Source: Eremophila alpestris peregrina (lineage: Eukaryota > Chordata > Aves > Passeriformes > Alaudidae). Taken from it: a stretch of 64,000 nucleotides of DNA. Within the stretch, counting starts at the first letter, position 1; the number at the start of each line of letters is the position of its first letter. The translations under genes were made by a program, and so were the position numbers. Positions 39,898 to 53,128 of the stretch are shown here, in pieces. The stretch lies in contig WMCF01000018.1 in assembly GCA_009792885.1 (NCBI GenBank), forward strand, positions 829,008 through 893,007, written 5' to 3'. The notes under the pieces were generated by a model. That model was not told the DNA's origin, ran no database searches, and worked only from the letters and a program-made list of their open reading frames with translations.

Positions 39898-39944
39898 TGG
39901 GACACCAGCAGCAGGGACACCAGCAGCAGGGACACCAGCAGCAC
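39898..39944. repeat. 15-bp tandem repeat, three copies
   Basis: GGGACACCAGCAGCA repeats three times. As the unit is a multiple of three, both strands stay open across it, which explains the long overlapping frames here. Confidence 0.9.
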
Positions 39945-42900
39945 CACCCTCTGCAGAGCAAACCACAGGCACATTCACCTGGCCTCTGGGGAGGGTTTGG
40001 CACCCAGCAGCTTTGTGCTCTCCTGTGCCCTGCTCTGTGTTTATCTGCTCTGTGTAGCAACGGTGGCAGCCACCACAGCTGGACAAAGCCTTCAGCCATT
40101 CCAAAGAGCACATTTCCTTGTGATGCTACCTCAGTCCCTTTGCTGGTATCCTTAAGGGCTGGATCCCTGTTTTAAATAAGGCCTTCAGACCCTAGAGTTG
40201 TACTTTCCACCTGCCCTCACCATGCTGACTTCCAGCCCCTAATCTCTCATGATTGCTGACAGATGGTGCTACCAAGGAGCAAGCTGAGGCTATGGATGGC
40301 CACTGAGTCCCAGAGGAAAACACACTCAGATAAAATGTGTTGCAATGAAGGAGTTGCTGGGATTTCTGGTGAGCATGTTGGGGGCTGAGTCCTTCTAAAC
40401 CGAGAAAAGAAAAACAGATCCAAGGCAAAGTAGTCAAGGCTGGATGCACTGTGATATGGGGCCTGCCAAAGGTTCAGCTTATCCTCAAGAATGTGATGGT
40501 GTGTTTTCACAAAAATGTCCAGATCTACTTTCTCCACTGCCATCTTCTTAAAGCATCTGAAAGACAAGCCTATGCATTCACAAGTGACAACTTTACCAAG
40601 TGGGTCAAAAAACCCAGGAGTTTGAAAATTTTCTTTAGGAACAAATTGCCCTCCATTTACATTCAGATTGGGCCAAACTAGAAGTAAAATCTGAATTAGA
40701 AGTCAATGGGTTCATTAGTTGTCCATTTTGTCAGTCAGATAACTCAGCTCTAAGTACTTGCCTTTGCTTCATGCTTCAGTTTCACTGTGGATGGAAATGT
40801 GTAAATTGCTCCAGCAACATGAAAAACCATTAAAGTATTTTTTTTTAAGTCTGATCATTAGACAAATGAAATAGAAAAGTTGGTGGAATGGGACCTAATT
40901 ACTTGTGTCCATCATACATGGGAGAATTTAAATGAAAAAGTAAATTGCTGAAATTAAAAATAAAGCAAACCTTTGTTCAGTATTAGAAATAGGCAGCTGG
41001 GACCTAATTATACAATACAATTTCTGAGTAAGCAAATCCTGCAGGAATAAATGTTGTGCAAAAATAAATCCCCTACGTAGAAAGTAATATATGAGTTAGA
41101 ACATGAAGGATTTGGACTTCTAACAAAAAAGGTATTTGGAGACTAATACCGATGTTGGCTCTCATTCAAAGCCTACCCATTGAAAAGAAATAATAGATTA
41201 TTAATGTGAAACATTAATGAGCAGATGATGCCAGTAGGACTGGGAACAAGGAAATGTCACAGGTATCGTCTCCTGCAGGAGGGCTCTGATGCCCATGAAG
41301 AGCTGCCAGAGTTCAGATTCCACACAAGGCTGGGGTCTGAAGTGCCCTCCTTACCCCGTCTGTGTTGAGAGCTGAGGTGAGACAGTGCCAGGCTGTGGCA
41401 TGGAGGAGCTGCTGGTACCTCCAGTGCAGTACCTGGCTCCAGGGAGCTGAGACTGCAGCTGCCCAGACCAGGCTGCGCTTCCCAGCACTCACTCTGGGTC
41501 CAGTACAGTGAACAGCAGTTCCTGCCCAGCTGGACCTTTCTTCTTCCTCTCCTGGAAACCAAAGTCTGGGAGTGGGAGACACTGACAGAGACTGGCATCT
41601 TAGAGAGCATTGAGCCTCTGACATGCTTTCTGCATGGGGCAAATGCATGGAGCACATCCTAACTGTCTGTCATGGGTTTAAATCTAGTCTTGTAGTATTT
41701 CCATGCCTGCAGAAAGAGAAAGAAAGGAGGGGTATTTTTTGTCAGTTCGTTCCCAGGCTCTTAAGTCATGGGGTTAGGGCTGCTGTACGAGGCAGCCGAC
41801 ATTTCTGCAGCAGCAAAGATGAAAGTCAGACAAAATAATCCAAAGAAGTGCTTAACTGTGACTATTAAGTCCCAAGGGATTTATCAGAGTTTACTTTCCT
41901 CTGACTTCTACGAGAGACTTCAACTGAAGTCCATTAAGCAAATTAAAAAGCAGAAGGAAAATAAACACAGATTAATGGAGATAGGAATTTTATGAAGAAA
42001 AGGAAACAGACAGACCTTGTGACAAAGCTTCTGGCCTGCTATTCAGGTTTTAAGGCCCCCAGACCTTATAAATGGAGGAGATTATTCTCTTCACGTTGCC
42101 CTGCTGGTAGTTGTAAAAGAGAGTTAATAGAAATTTTTTTCCCCCACTGAGAAGTCCTGTAGAAACTCAAGTAATAATATAATCCATAATGTTTCAGTTC
42201 AGTGCGTGACATGCAGCTATTTGTTCCTTTGTTTCCAGGCAGGGAATCAGGCTGTAAATCTTGTAGTGACACAGATACTGTACTGGCTCTGTGGCATTTT
42301 ATCTCCTGCTGAAACTAAAGCCCATCTGAGCAGCTTCCCACACAATTAGGGATTTGCATGTCTGAATAACTACGCAGGATTTCTGTATTTATTATTTTGA
42401 TAGAATGATTAATATTTAATCCACAGGAGATATTACCAATATGTTTGAAACCTCATTTTGCTCGATAAAAAGTACTTTGAGAACAAGATGAGCAAATAAT
42501 ATCATTGTGGGGCCTTGTTATTATCTTTGGATAGTTTACATTAAAGCAAATGGTCCCATAAAGGGGAAGTTCCTTTTGCTGCTCCTTTTCTAAGTGATTT
42601 TCTAACTCTCCACCAGTTTGTTAGCATTCATGGCTGAAAACAAAGAGATAGCAGAATGGTAAAATGAGAGTAAATAAACTACCACCATGCTGTGTGGACA
42701 GGCCCTGGTTTGGCTGTGTGGTGGCACCAGCCCTTGGGGAAAGAGTGGCTTTAGTCGGCTCAGCTGGAGATGTGACACATCAGGAGCAAGCACTGACCAC
42801 TCTGGGATGTACAGAAAACCTCTTTGGGCTTTCACCACAAACCTGAGAAAAATGGGCATGCTCCTACTTCTTTTAATTCCCTTGACATTCTTGCTAATTG

Positions 42901-45584
42901 TCTTTGCAACATCTAACCCAGAACCAATGTGTAATTAATCTCTTGCATCTTCTCATCCACTGATCTGTGTGATAATTCTTGGTTTGACACTCACTCATGG
43001 GCAACTCCCTGTAGAAATTAAAAATATTTTGAACACAAATTTATTTGAGTTTTGTTCATGGGAGGCCTTGGAAACTTCTGATATTATTCTAAGTGAGAAA
43101 GTGATATTTGTCTCTGTAATATGAAGATAAAATATAAAATATATTCCTATTTTAGCTCTGTTTTTTAAGGTATTTTTTCTCAGACAAGCCTCTGGACATG
43201 TAGGGTGTGACTCACTGTGTGTGCAGGTGATTGTGTAAAAGGCACACCAGGGCTAAGGGTTGGAGTTTAGGTGTGTCTCCCCAACAGCAATGGGCTCAGT
43301 GCACATCACAGCTTCTGCCCAAAGCCTGACCAGCACCAGAGGAAGAGGCTGAGATGTCTGAGCAGCTAAAGCACATAGCACTTCCCTTAGTGGGTCACAT
43401 TTGTCAGCTTTCCAGTTCCCATGGAACCCCTGACCCCTCACTGCTGATATCAGAAAGCTGCCAAATGGCAGCGCCTGGAGCTCTGTTCTTTCTGCACTGA
43501 TAAAACCTGTTTGTGGCCTGGGCTGTCCAGCACAGCCCCTGTGTACGTGTGTGCCTCTGTGCACACCCAGACAGACAGCAGGAGCATCCAGGGGTCACCA
43601 GAGCCAGCTGTGCCACTCCCTGCTGGGCAGCTGGCCCTGCATGTCTGACTCTGCTCTGCTGCCTTCTTACACCTCATTTTACCTTTTGCCCAGGACCCCA
43701 GGGCGTGGGGAGCAGCAGCTCTGCAGAAACATCTCACAGGAGAGACTAGGGAGGAAAACAGAGAGAAAAACTGTTCCAGAAAGGTATCTCAGGTGAAAAA
43801 TAAATGTCCAGGAAACAGCACATCAGCTAGTAGGCTAGCCCTTGAAGATTTCTCTCTGTCTTCGGCTTTCAAAGTCCTTCAAAGAGCTCCTTTCCAAACT
43901 TTTTGCAGTTTCTTATCTTAGCTAGAAACACCTTGCATGCAAGCAATTCTTCCCATAACCTCTGACACCATTAATCAATGAAATACCCTGATGAATCTCT
44001 GTACAGGACTTGTTTGTTTCAGACCTGAACCCTCCCTGGGACTCTGGGAGGCTGTAACCTAGGAAGACAGCGAAGGCACAGTAACCAACAGGCTGAGAAA
44101 ATGGAAAGGGGGTGAGAATTCCAATGATCATATAAATATGTGGTTGTCTGAAGTCCTGAAGCATTTTGTGCAAGAACAGTGGCAATATCCTCTGAAACCT
44201 GAACACGTTCCAAGCTGAGGGACAAGATTCTGCCTTCAGATTCCCCCTCCTCACCACTGCAGTTGGACTCATCCCTGGGTTTGTGTCCTGTGGCAGGGCA
44301 GCTGGAGCCTGGCTCACTGTAAGAGCAGCCTTGTTGCTGTACTGAGGTGAGGTGAGTAATTTGTCAGCACAAATGGCCCAGGGCCCCTGTGGTGAGCACT
44401 GCACACTCAGCACACTGTCCAGAGGTGCTGTCCCAGCAAAGCAGGAGCCCTTGCAGTGGCAGGACCTGCCATTTCAATTCATCATTCCTGGCCAGACCTT
44501 AGAGAGAGACCAGGTGGTATCAAGGGACACGACTGCTGTCACTGATGTTCAGGAAGTGTTGGAGGGTCTGCAAGTCCTTCTCCAGGACTAGTGACAGGAG
44601 GTCCCTCACTGAGGGTGGGCCCCTATAGAAAACAGCCTGCTTTAAATGGGTATGAATTATATCAGTCTAGTACCTGAATAATGTCTCTTTGCTTCTTCTG
44701 TCCTCAGGAAAGGCTGGACAGTCACTGCAAGGGAGACCTGTCTGAGCAGGTGGAAGGATCAACCTGTGAGAGAGTCCTGGCTCTGCTGTGCTGGCAGGGG
44801 CTGCCTCTGCTGCAAGGACAGAGCTTCCCCCTCCCTGCACAGTGCTCCTCAGCCAGTGTTTGCAAACCCAAAGCATTCCACAAGGTCTAAAATAACTTTA
44901 ACGAGATAGTTTGGGGTTTTTTAAATGAACTTGATTTTCCATTTTCACATTTGATTTAGGGTTCAGCTTCAAAAGATTTTCCCCAGGGTCTCTTTTGTGT
45001 GTGTTGGAATGGGGCACAGGGGTGAGGGTCAAGAGCTGGGTAGATAGCAATGCCCTTGGACAGAGCTGATTTATCTTGAATTTTCAAAGACACTGAAAAA
45101 GGGAAGACCTCAAAAACAGATTAAAATCTGCAAGCTTCCCAAAACTTTGTATTTATGTATTTGCAATAAAAACACAACAAAACACAGCCCAGAATTTTGC
45201 CAGGTAAAACTTATATCTGCTCAGTAGTGTAAGCTGTCCCTATGGGAGTTTAAGGTGCTGCACAAACACAAAATTTTTCTCCTCCATGAAAATGCCACAG
45301 TGACATAGAAGATGATGTCTGGTTTAGAAATGTCTGCAACTCACAGCTGGGAGGATTCAAGGCAGGGACAGAGAGGGTTAAAGGGTGGTGGAAGTGGCTG
45401 TCACCACAGATGAGCATTAGCGCTGTCTGTTGTTTTCTTTGAATGCTTGGGAAAGTACAAAATTACAAAGGAGTATTTTTTGATTATGCTGTGGTGGCTG
45501 TTCTTGTGTTTAAAAGGAGAAAAGAGAAAAAAATCAGAGTAACATATTTGTTGTCAGTAGATGGGATCTGAATCAAAATCTTAC

Positions 45585-45616
45585 CTTCTAACACTGCCGA
45601 CCTTTGAAATCCAAGA
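45585..45616 (-). CDS. Exon candidate, 32 nt
   Basis: The acceptor (GGCTTACATCCTTACACCCAG) and donor (GAAG|GTAAGA) are good. Phase 2 to 1 reads LGFQRSAVLE and bridges exactly the phase gap between 48721-48938 (ending with two bases) and 28221-28372 (needing one). A second frame is open, but would not connect. Confidence 0.5.
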
Positions 45617-45968
45617 CTGGGTGTAAGGATGTAAGCCAAGAACAGACATTTTAAATCTTCCCCAAAACCCTTTCATTCAGATTAAAATGTCAGTTCCTAA
45701 CAGAAAATACACTTTTATCTTTGGAAGATTCTATTTTTTCCTCTTCTAAGGGAAATCTGGGGCAATTTCTGGACAATACCAGGAATTAAGTCCAAAATTT
45801 TGATCTGTGACTTAGTGTTTGAACCCTGGAAGCTGAGAATTTTAGGCTTTCTGTGCTAACTGACACTGACCCTCAAGAAAACACTACATTTGATCTGAGG
45901 CCTTAGAACAGGCTTCCAGCATTGAGTGATAACACTGAGATTATGGATGCATAGTTTGATAAGAAGTG

Positions 45969-46421
45969 TGTGATCTCACAGGGTGAAAAACTTAGATTTA
46001 AGATTTTAGTGTATAGTAATGTGTGTGAACCAAGATGGAGGATTTAAGGTGTTGTCTGAGTCCTTCTTTTCACCTTCTTCTTCCTTCTTCTTCTTGGGTT
46101 TAGGTGCTTTTCTGTAATTGGGTGAAAAAGGTCCACATTGCAGACCTTTAGTGGTCATCATTGGGTGAAAACCACAAATAATATAGGTGTCATCTCGTTA
46201 TTAGGTAACTAGTGCTTAAAAGTGCTTGGAAAAAGTTAGTAGTAGCCATTTCACCTCATTTTTCTAGCATGCTAGTTAGAGCTCATGGCTCATGAGTCTG
46301 TAAATAGTCTGTGAATAGATAAGATATAATAAATCACCAAGTCCGAACTCGAACTTATGTTTCCAGTGAATCATTCATCCTAACTTTGGCAAGAACAAGA
46401 AAAAGAACCTGCCCCGTAACA
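45969..46421 (+). mobile_element. Solo LTR, passerine ERVL-like
   Basis: A block of about 453 bp starts TGTGATCTCACAGGGTG and ends ...CCCCGTAACA (TG...CA ends). It contains an AATAAA at 46328-46333, a CTTCTTCTTCC tract at about 46071-46096, and the internal phrase AACCAAGATGGAGGATTTAA. The layout matches solo LTRs of bird endogenous retroviruses of the ERVL class, which I know only by general resemblance. No internal viral genes and no second LTR are present in the window. A clean target duplication was not found, so the ends are approximate. Confidence 0.7.
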
Positions 46422-48720
46422 ACTTAGTTGCAGATTTTGTTTGCATTCTGTAGATGGTGGATATCTCAAATATTTGAAGGCTATCTGGAGTCCTGCAGCA
46501 GGTATGGGAACACAAGGGGAACTGTGTTCACTCCTAGATGTGATTAGCCACGTCCCATAGAAGCTCTGGTAACTTCTTCAGCAAAATATGCAGTTGGCTC
46601 ACAGCAGAGCTCTGAGTACAGAGGGCTGCTGCCTTGTGTAAGGTGTGACAGAGAGCCTGTCTCTTCTCTTTCATTTAGGGCAAAAACCTCAGTGACCAGT
46701 TTAACTTTTATTTGGAAACAGAGTAAGGAACTTCCTTTCAAACCACATCCATCTGAAATCCCAAGGAGGGCATAAAGTATGTTTCCTTTGTTTTCTTGAT
46801 GAAAGCAGTTTTTCCATTTATTTCTACATGGCAGTGTTGCAGAGGAAATTTGATAATCCTTATGAAAAAACACTGTATCCCAGCCTGCAGCCCCTCTGGT
46901 GACACAAGGACTGCAGGTGATCTGTCACACTGTCACGTCTGAGCACTGTAAGTGCTTGAGGACCTTGCCAGCACACATGGGCAACAGGGATCGTGAGATC
47001 ATCTACAGGCACACTTTAGAGGAACAAGAAACCTCCTACCAAGACAGATACAAATTTAATAGAGGGCCTGATCCTGTTTCCCCATGAATTTCAAGGAAGT
47101 GTCACCATTGATTTTAACAGCAAACAGGACTGACCTTGTAGTGTATGCCATCAAACAGCTCTGGACTCCTTAAGAAAATTTCAGCACTTCCATTATAAGC
47201 CCAATCTTTCAAACGGGACATAAACATACACTTGGCAGAAATCTCAAGCTACAATTAAATTAGGAGGGGTTTTTTTATTTTTTCCAGTCACAAAGAAAAG
47301 AGAGAGAGGAAGAAAGGATTCTTCTGTGTTGTTTTTAAGTTACTGCTGCTATGCAACAGCATTGACCATCTTTGCACTGCCTCACCTTAAAATCTGAATT
47401 CATTCATTTGCAGAGGTAAAAAAAAGGAAAAAAAAAAAAAAAGATGTTGCAATTCCTGTTTTTAGCTGCAAGGAGGGTAAGTGACACCAGGGGTTCAGCC
47501 AATGTGAAGAAACTGCTGCTAGAACAGGAATGGTCACTTGGCTGATGTGTGGCTTGTGGTCCATGAGTGCTTGGGAGCCATCAGTCCATGGCTCACCCCT
47601 CTGGGAGCAGGGCTGTTTGTGTCCAGAGCTGCCAGATGATGCCAGGGCTGGGAGCAAGGTAGCTGGAGCTGCTGGAATCAGTGTTATGTACCATCCCAAA
47701 ACCCATCTGTGTGTCCAGCCAGCCATCCCTACAGTGTAGCTGTAATTTTCTGAAAAGCTGTTTGAGACCAAATTGTCTGAGTAGCTGCTGGAGGGATTTA
47801 GAAGTGTTGGTATGACATCCATGAGGTGAGAGAGGAGAGCTGGTCCTCTGCTCCATGATCTCCAGCCCCACACTCCCAACTCCAGTGAACAAAGCTGGGA
47901 TGCCAGATCCACCTGCAGAGTGAATGCAGGAGATACCCCAGAGCACCAACACATCCCTGCCAAAGGTGCCACTGCAAACTCAGTTTCTCAGTTTATTTTG
48001 CTACCTGCTACCTTTTTCCAACCTGAGTACATAGCCAGGTTTTTGGATCCTGGCAGATTGTATTTATTAGAAGAAGAAACTCAAAATTAATAAAGTTGTT
48101 TCCTCAGTGCAATCCCCTTTCTCTACAGACTTACAGGGAGTGCATTGGGCACAGGATGGCTCATGTCAACAGGGACAATTATTATTTGCTCCCAATTCAA
48201 AATGAAATTTCTGATGGTGCCCTCCCAAATTGTTCTTTCTGTCAAAGTCACTCTGTGTGGTCTGGCATGCCAGCTGCCAGCCTGTCCCTTACTCTTCATC
48301 TGCTCCTGGGCTCCCTGCATCCCTCTTTTACACACCCAGACACACACCCAGCATCACTGGTGCCCTGGTGTGCAAGCCAGGGTCAGGCACTTGCCATCAG
48401 CTGTGGAGCAGCTCCTCTCCAGGCTGTGCTCCCTGCCTGCTGGAGTCCTGCTGTTACAGCTACTGATCCTGGAGCTTACATAAAGAAGCACAATTGTTTA
48501 TACACACATCCCAAGGGAGAGACTGGCAGCTTCATTGTAATTTAATCTAAACCAGGATAAGACAGTAAATATTGTTGTGTTTTCATAAGGATGAAGAAGG
48601 GTGAATAAAGCAGAAGATGCTGAGGAAAGAAACACCTGTGTAATTCACAAGGAGGGGAAATACTGAAAAACCACAAGGTTTTACAGTGTGACCAACTTCA
48701 CTTAAAAAAAATATTGTTAC

Positions 48721-48938
48721 AGAGACTGGGGAATCTGTTTAATCCTTTCAAAGAGTTTGATCTCCAAACCATCACCCATATTCATGATCTGTGCTCCTGT
48801 ATCAGTAATGTTAAACAGGGTAAGCTGGTCCCATGCACTCAGCTGTGTGTGGAGCCAGTCTAGCACAAAATTAGCATTTCTGTTCAGCAGTGCTATCTCT
48901 GAGATATCTCTCTGGGACTGGGAGTTCACCCTGGTGGC
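48721..48938 (-). CDS. Well-supported exon, 218 nt, unknown protein
   Basis: The longest accepted exon. The acceptor is ATCATTTCTTGATCTTTTTGATCAG in sense, a long pyrimidine-rich tract, and the donor CTCT|GTAACA. Phase 0 to 2 is open throughout: ATRVNSQSQRDISEIALLN, then FVLDWLHTQLSAWDQLTLFN, then IMNMGDGLEIKLFERIKQI. The mix of acidic, aromatic and aliphatic residues looks like real globular protein; one NIT sequon is present. I cannot name the family. Confidence 0.62.
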
Positions 48939-50578
48939 CTGATCAAAAAGATCAAGAAATGATGTGATTACAAAGCATAAATACCATAATGTGCAGAATT
49001 TCTTGGCATAAATAAAGAAGAGCTCTTTATTGCAGGAGAGAAAAGCATAACAAAAAAAAAAAGCTGAGGCTTAACTCCAGGCAAATTCAGCTGAGAAATT
49101 AGTTATAAACTTTTAATCGGTGACAGGAGATTAACAACCAGAATAAACAAGCAGAAGAAATGATGGCTCCTCCAGCTCCTGACATCTTCCAACAGTGTCC
49201 AGATGCTTTTCTGGGTCTGCAATGGTGGAAGCCAAAGTGGACATGGGTGAAACCCTTCAGTCAGGGGTCGCCAATGGCAACTTGGCCTCCCTCAGACTGG
49301 ACCAGGATCAGGCTTTGCAGCATTCACCATGCCATTCTGGATGAGACAGCTTGCCATCACCAGCTCTGGTTTACAGCTCATTGTCCCACCCCCAGCACCT
49401 GCTGCATGTCCTGTCTCCATGAAGCAGGGCTGAGTCCATTCCATGGGCTCACTGTGCCTCTTGCTGCTCTCCATGATCCCTGTGTGCACCCTCCACAGGG
49501 AAAGGGAGAGATGGTCAGTTCTGCTGGTGCTGACAGGGTTCCAGGGACTCCTAAGAGGAAGGTGGGGTGGGAGACAGAAGGGAAGGCCATCCTGGACACC
49601 TAACAGCTGGAATGAAGAAAGTCTCAAGGACCCCATGGTTCAGTATTTCATCCAGCTTGCACGGCAGTGGGATCCCATGGCATGTTTTAGATCCCAAATA
49701 TTGTAATTGGATTTCCAAGGCTATTAGTGAGTGAATGTGGGTTTACTGCAAAAGCCATTGAACCTGGCCTTCTTTTCCTGGGTATCAGTGCCTTGCTGAA
49801 AAAGCAGACTTTCTTATAGTAAGGGGTGTGTCACCATGTGGCTCTTAAAAGGTATTTGAAAGCCACATTTGGCCTTCAGTGAGGAAAAGATGATCTAATG
49901 GACTCTTCTTGGCCTGATGTCTGTGAATCCTTTCACAGTTTCCCAGGACATTCAGTGTGTTTGCTCATGACTCTCCTGCAGTAGCAGTGGGATAGGGGCT
50001 GTGGTTGTTGCTGGCATCATCAGCCCTGTTTGCAGCCCATCCCTCTCTCCTGCCCCAGGGGCTGATTCCCACTTGGCTGGACCATGTCCTGGTTGCCTCC
50101 AGCTGAGACCCCCTGGGCTACTGCAATTGGGGTTGCTGCAAACCATATCAGGAAAATTACTTCAGATTTGTGCCAAGTTCATTTCTCCCTCAAGGCCATG
50201 GGACACTTTTTATCCTGAACTCCTTCTTTCCATATGCTGCTCTTTTTTAAACTGCTCTGGGCTGATGTCATCCATGCTGGTCCCAGCTAGAGCAGTAATC
50301 TTTGTGGAAAATTTGAACAACATCCCCTCAGCATTTTTCAAGCGAGAGAGTGGTAAAATAGACTTTTGTAATTGTTAAAAGTATAATCAGTGCTTTTGGC
50401 AATGTTACAAGAAAATAGATGATGTTGAAAAATCAACAGTAACACAGCATTGGGGGGGGTACTGTGCTTGGTTGAAGGAATTAAAAAAAATAACCACATG
50501 AGAGCTACTGTGCCCTGGGATCTTCTCTAACCTTTAAGACAAAGAAATTCAACTCATAAGCAGCATTGCAGTATAGTT

Positions 50579-50750
50579 TTATTGGACTTCACATAAGACA
50601 ACAGCTCTGTGATGGCTGTTTGGATCATTTTCATGAAGGAGTTTGTAAATGGAATAACAATCAAACACAGTTCTACAAGAATGTCCAAACCACAAAAAAT
50701 ATTCAAAATCCCAAGTATCAACCTCATTCTCTGAATCACTTAATGTTAAT
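50579..50750 (-). CDS. Possible alternative terminal exon overlapping an AATAAA
   Basis: It has a strong acceptor (GTTTATTGTTGTCCACACAG). Phase 2 is open for 56 codons (LTLSDSENEVDTWDFEYF near the start, LLHENDPNSHHRAVV near the end) and stops at a TAA that overlaps AATAAA (50578-50583, minus sense). Its starting phase does not match the exons on either side (phase 0), so it is not part of the main chain. It could be an alternative 3' end spliced from another exon, or chance. Confidence 0.28.
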
Positions 50751-51801
50751 CTGTGTGGACAACAATAAACAGAATTTATGGGAGAGCTTGTCAGAAAACC
50801 TGGATGGTTTTTTGCTCTCATCTGTACAGTCTATGCTGGTATCACATACTAACCAGATCCCTCTGTAAACACTGACCTTGCAGTGCACACTGGTACTAGT
50901 TAAGCATCAGTCTCAGGGAAGACAAAACTAGCCTCATTCTCATAATTCACAGAGAATTTTGTTCTTTAAAACAGAAAAATACAGTGTGGACAAAGAAGAA
51001 AAAAATCAGAATGTTTGTGCCATAATTGAAGTCCACTATTAAAATAACAAAGCAAAGGGCAAAATGTGATGCTGTTGCAGCACATGTCCTAGCAGCAGTG
51101 GACATGGCACTTTCAGTTTTCTGGCTGAATCCATAACAGCCAATTGTTTGTTGGAAGCACTACTATATAGAGCTTAAACTGTTCTGGTAATGCCCTCATG
51201 TCAGCATTTTCTGGCCATTAGAAATTTCATTGTGCTGCTCCAAGTTGGCAATATTTTCTATTTAGGTTCCACTACTATGAGTTTTGCTTGTTTTTACTAA
51301 AGAGTAGTATAACACAGACCCTCAGGGGGAATTCTATTCCCCTTATTAAAAAATCGTGGCTATTTTATTTTCCTTATCTCTGCCATCCATTTCCCTTTTT
51401 TTCTCAATGCATTGCTGCAAATCACTAAGACATTTCCTTGTCTGCTTGACTTTGGACCCTTTTAATGAAAGCTCCTACATAATCAAAGTCATGGGATTCA
51501 TTTGATGAAGTGAACTGCTTTTGCTGAAGGGTCAGAGTTGGAGATTTAACATTTCATAAAAGCAAAAGATCTAAAGGCAGGAGAAACAGGACAACAGTTT
51601 TTACAAGATATCAGATAAACATCCAGTAACAGAGAATGAAATTCAGCTCTTACAAAGCAGAACAGCTCAGTGTGAACTGTTTTAACTGCAACCAGGTGAT
51701 TGGAGCCAGCCTGCCTGCAGAAAAGTCAACCTCGCTTTCTTTGCCTTATTAGTCTGCTTTCTGTGGTGTGATGTCATGGCCAGGAGGTGCTTTGTACTCA
51801 C

Positions 51802-51936
51802 CAATGTAGGGCTGACAAGGAGTAGTGTAACATAAGAGAGAGAAAAACATGAGAGCAAAAACATTCCCTTGTTCCCTCGCTTGTAGATACTACTTGGGCT
51901 GCTGCTCAGCAGGCAGCAGTAGCTCAGACTCTGACC
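51802..51936 (-). CDS. Exon candidate, 135 nt
   Basis: Acceptor TGATTGTTTCTCAG and a consensus donor TTG|GTGAGT. Phase 0 to 0 reads GQSLSYCCLLSSSPSSIYK, then a hydrophobic run FLLSCFSLSYVTLLLVSP that is itself a pyrimidine tract. The real exon may therefore be absent or shorter. Skipping it keeps the frame. Confidence 0.35.
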
Positions 51937-52428
51937 CTGAGAAACAATCATTGACTGTGTGCTTTCCTTTGGAGTACAAAGCTTGAACAGCCAAAGCTTC
52001 TCAAGAAATAAAAAAGTTCTGGTAAATATCTGTGTGAAGTACATTTTTCTGACATTGTCAATGCAAATTATTTCAATATTGTCAAAACAAAAGCCTGTGT
52101 TTGGTTTGTCCCCTTGTGGTGTTGCTGTTGCTGTTTGGACCTACCATTCAGGTTCTTCATGTCCTCAGCTCCCATCTGAGGGCCAGACTCCTCATCAGGG
52201 TGCACATCAGCATGTGAACCATGATAAACAGCTCCCAGAAAGTTCCCCCTTGGAGGGGCTGCAAGAGCTTTGGAAGAGCTCTTCAGGAAGTTACTTCATC
52301 CACCTCAGCATCAAGCAGGCTTAAGGCACACATCCCACTATAGGTTCAACATGCTGAAAAGTCTTGTTCTTGAGAAGACTGAAATGAACTGGTTTATGTT
52401 ACATCCCTCCCAAATTCAAAGTGCTCAC

Positions 52429-52476
52429 CTTTTTGGCCCTAAGATCTAGGATGCTGTAATGGGGCACAGTGCCTGC
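52429..52476 (-). CDS. Exon candidate, 48 nt
   Basis: A long pyrimidine tract (TGCCTCCTGCTCCCTCTTCT) leads to the acceptor, and the donor is AAAAAG|GTGAGC. Reads AGTVPHYSILDLRAKK in phase 0 to 0. An acceptor two bases earlier is equally possible in sequence but would break the phase chain. Confidence 0.5.
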
Positions 52477-52598
52477 CTCTCAAGAAGAGGGAGCAGGAGG
52501 CAAACAGTGGGGTCATTAGTGTCAGTCTTACACCTTTCCTTGTTAATTACAGTGTACTTTTAGGCAGAGTTAAACATTCAGAGTGGGGTTCAGCTTAC

Positions 52599-52625
52599 CT
52601 TAAGTAGGTACCTCTTGTCTGTCAG
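52599..52625 (-). CDS. Candidate 27-nt exon
   Basis: The acceptor CTCTGTGCATCCTACAG and the donor AAG|GTAAGC are good. Only phase 0 is open, giving LTDKRYLLK. The next exon is only 123 bp downstream, a compact pair. An alternative upstream acceptor would add a few residues but in the wrong phase. Confidence 0.47.
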
Positions 52626-53061
52626 CTGTAGGATGCACAGAGCTCCTTGTAGTCAATTTAGTGCAAAAACACAGGCACCAGGAGACATTGGAGACCAGGA
52701 ACTTTCCTGATGTGGTTTCCTGGTGCAGTGTCCAGCTGCAGGTCTGTTTGCATGGTCTCCACAAGTCCTGCATGGTACCACCCAGACAGTGCAGACACCT
52801 CAATATCCTCCATCATCTCTCATGGCACTAGCTGGTCATATTTAGGCAACAGACCCAAACTGTCTTGGCCACATTGGCTGATTCTCCATTGCCTGTAATA
52901 AGGGTTTAGAGATCAAGTATTCAGACATCTACATTTAACTGCCTGCATGTGGGTGGCTAAATCCTACACTGAACTCGAGGGTCACTCTATCAGGAAAAAT
53001 ATTGTCATTAGCACAAATTAGCAAGAAGAATATTTTCAGATTCAAGAGTGAATGTCCTTAC

Positions 53062-53128
53062 CCCCAAGTAAAGGGCTGCTCCTGGGTATTGCTTAGTTTT
53101 GGTCCCCCAAATGACCTCTTTGAGTCTG
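53062..53128 (-). CDS. Exon candidate, 67 nt
   Basis: The donor is GGGG|GTAAGG. The acceptor (GAAAAAAAGCCCACAG) has a poor pyrimidine tract. Phase 2 to 0 reads RLKEVIWGTKTKQYPGAALY. Another frame is open, but only this one links the phase-2 end of 55078-55135 to the phase-0 start at 52625. Confidence 0.5.

Larger units (their letters stand above)
28373..45584. other. Large intron-like region of about 17 kb
   Basis: No exon accepted on either strand. It contains CR1 fragments at 28.9-29.06 and 30.5 kb, a GC-rich patch at about 29.2-29.5 kb, a CpG-rich patch at 36.1 kb, a GT-rich microsatellite at 37.25 kb and short tandem repeats at 31.86 and 39.9 kb. Long open frames in the GC-rich patches occur in several frames at once and are not taken as genes. 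Confidence 0.4.

Noticed and set aside
39601..40175. Overlapping frames of 107-170 codons on both strands
   Set aside because: Driven by a 15-bp tandem repeat and GC-rich sequence; no splice context.
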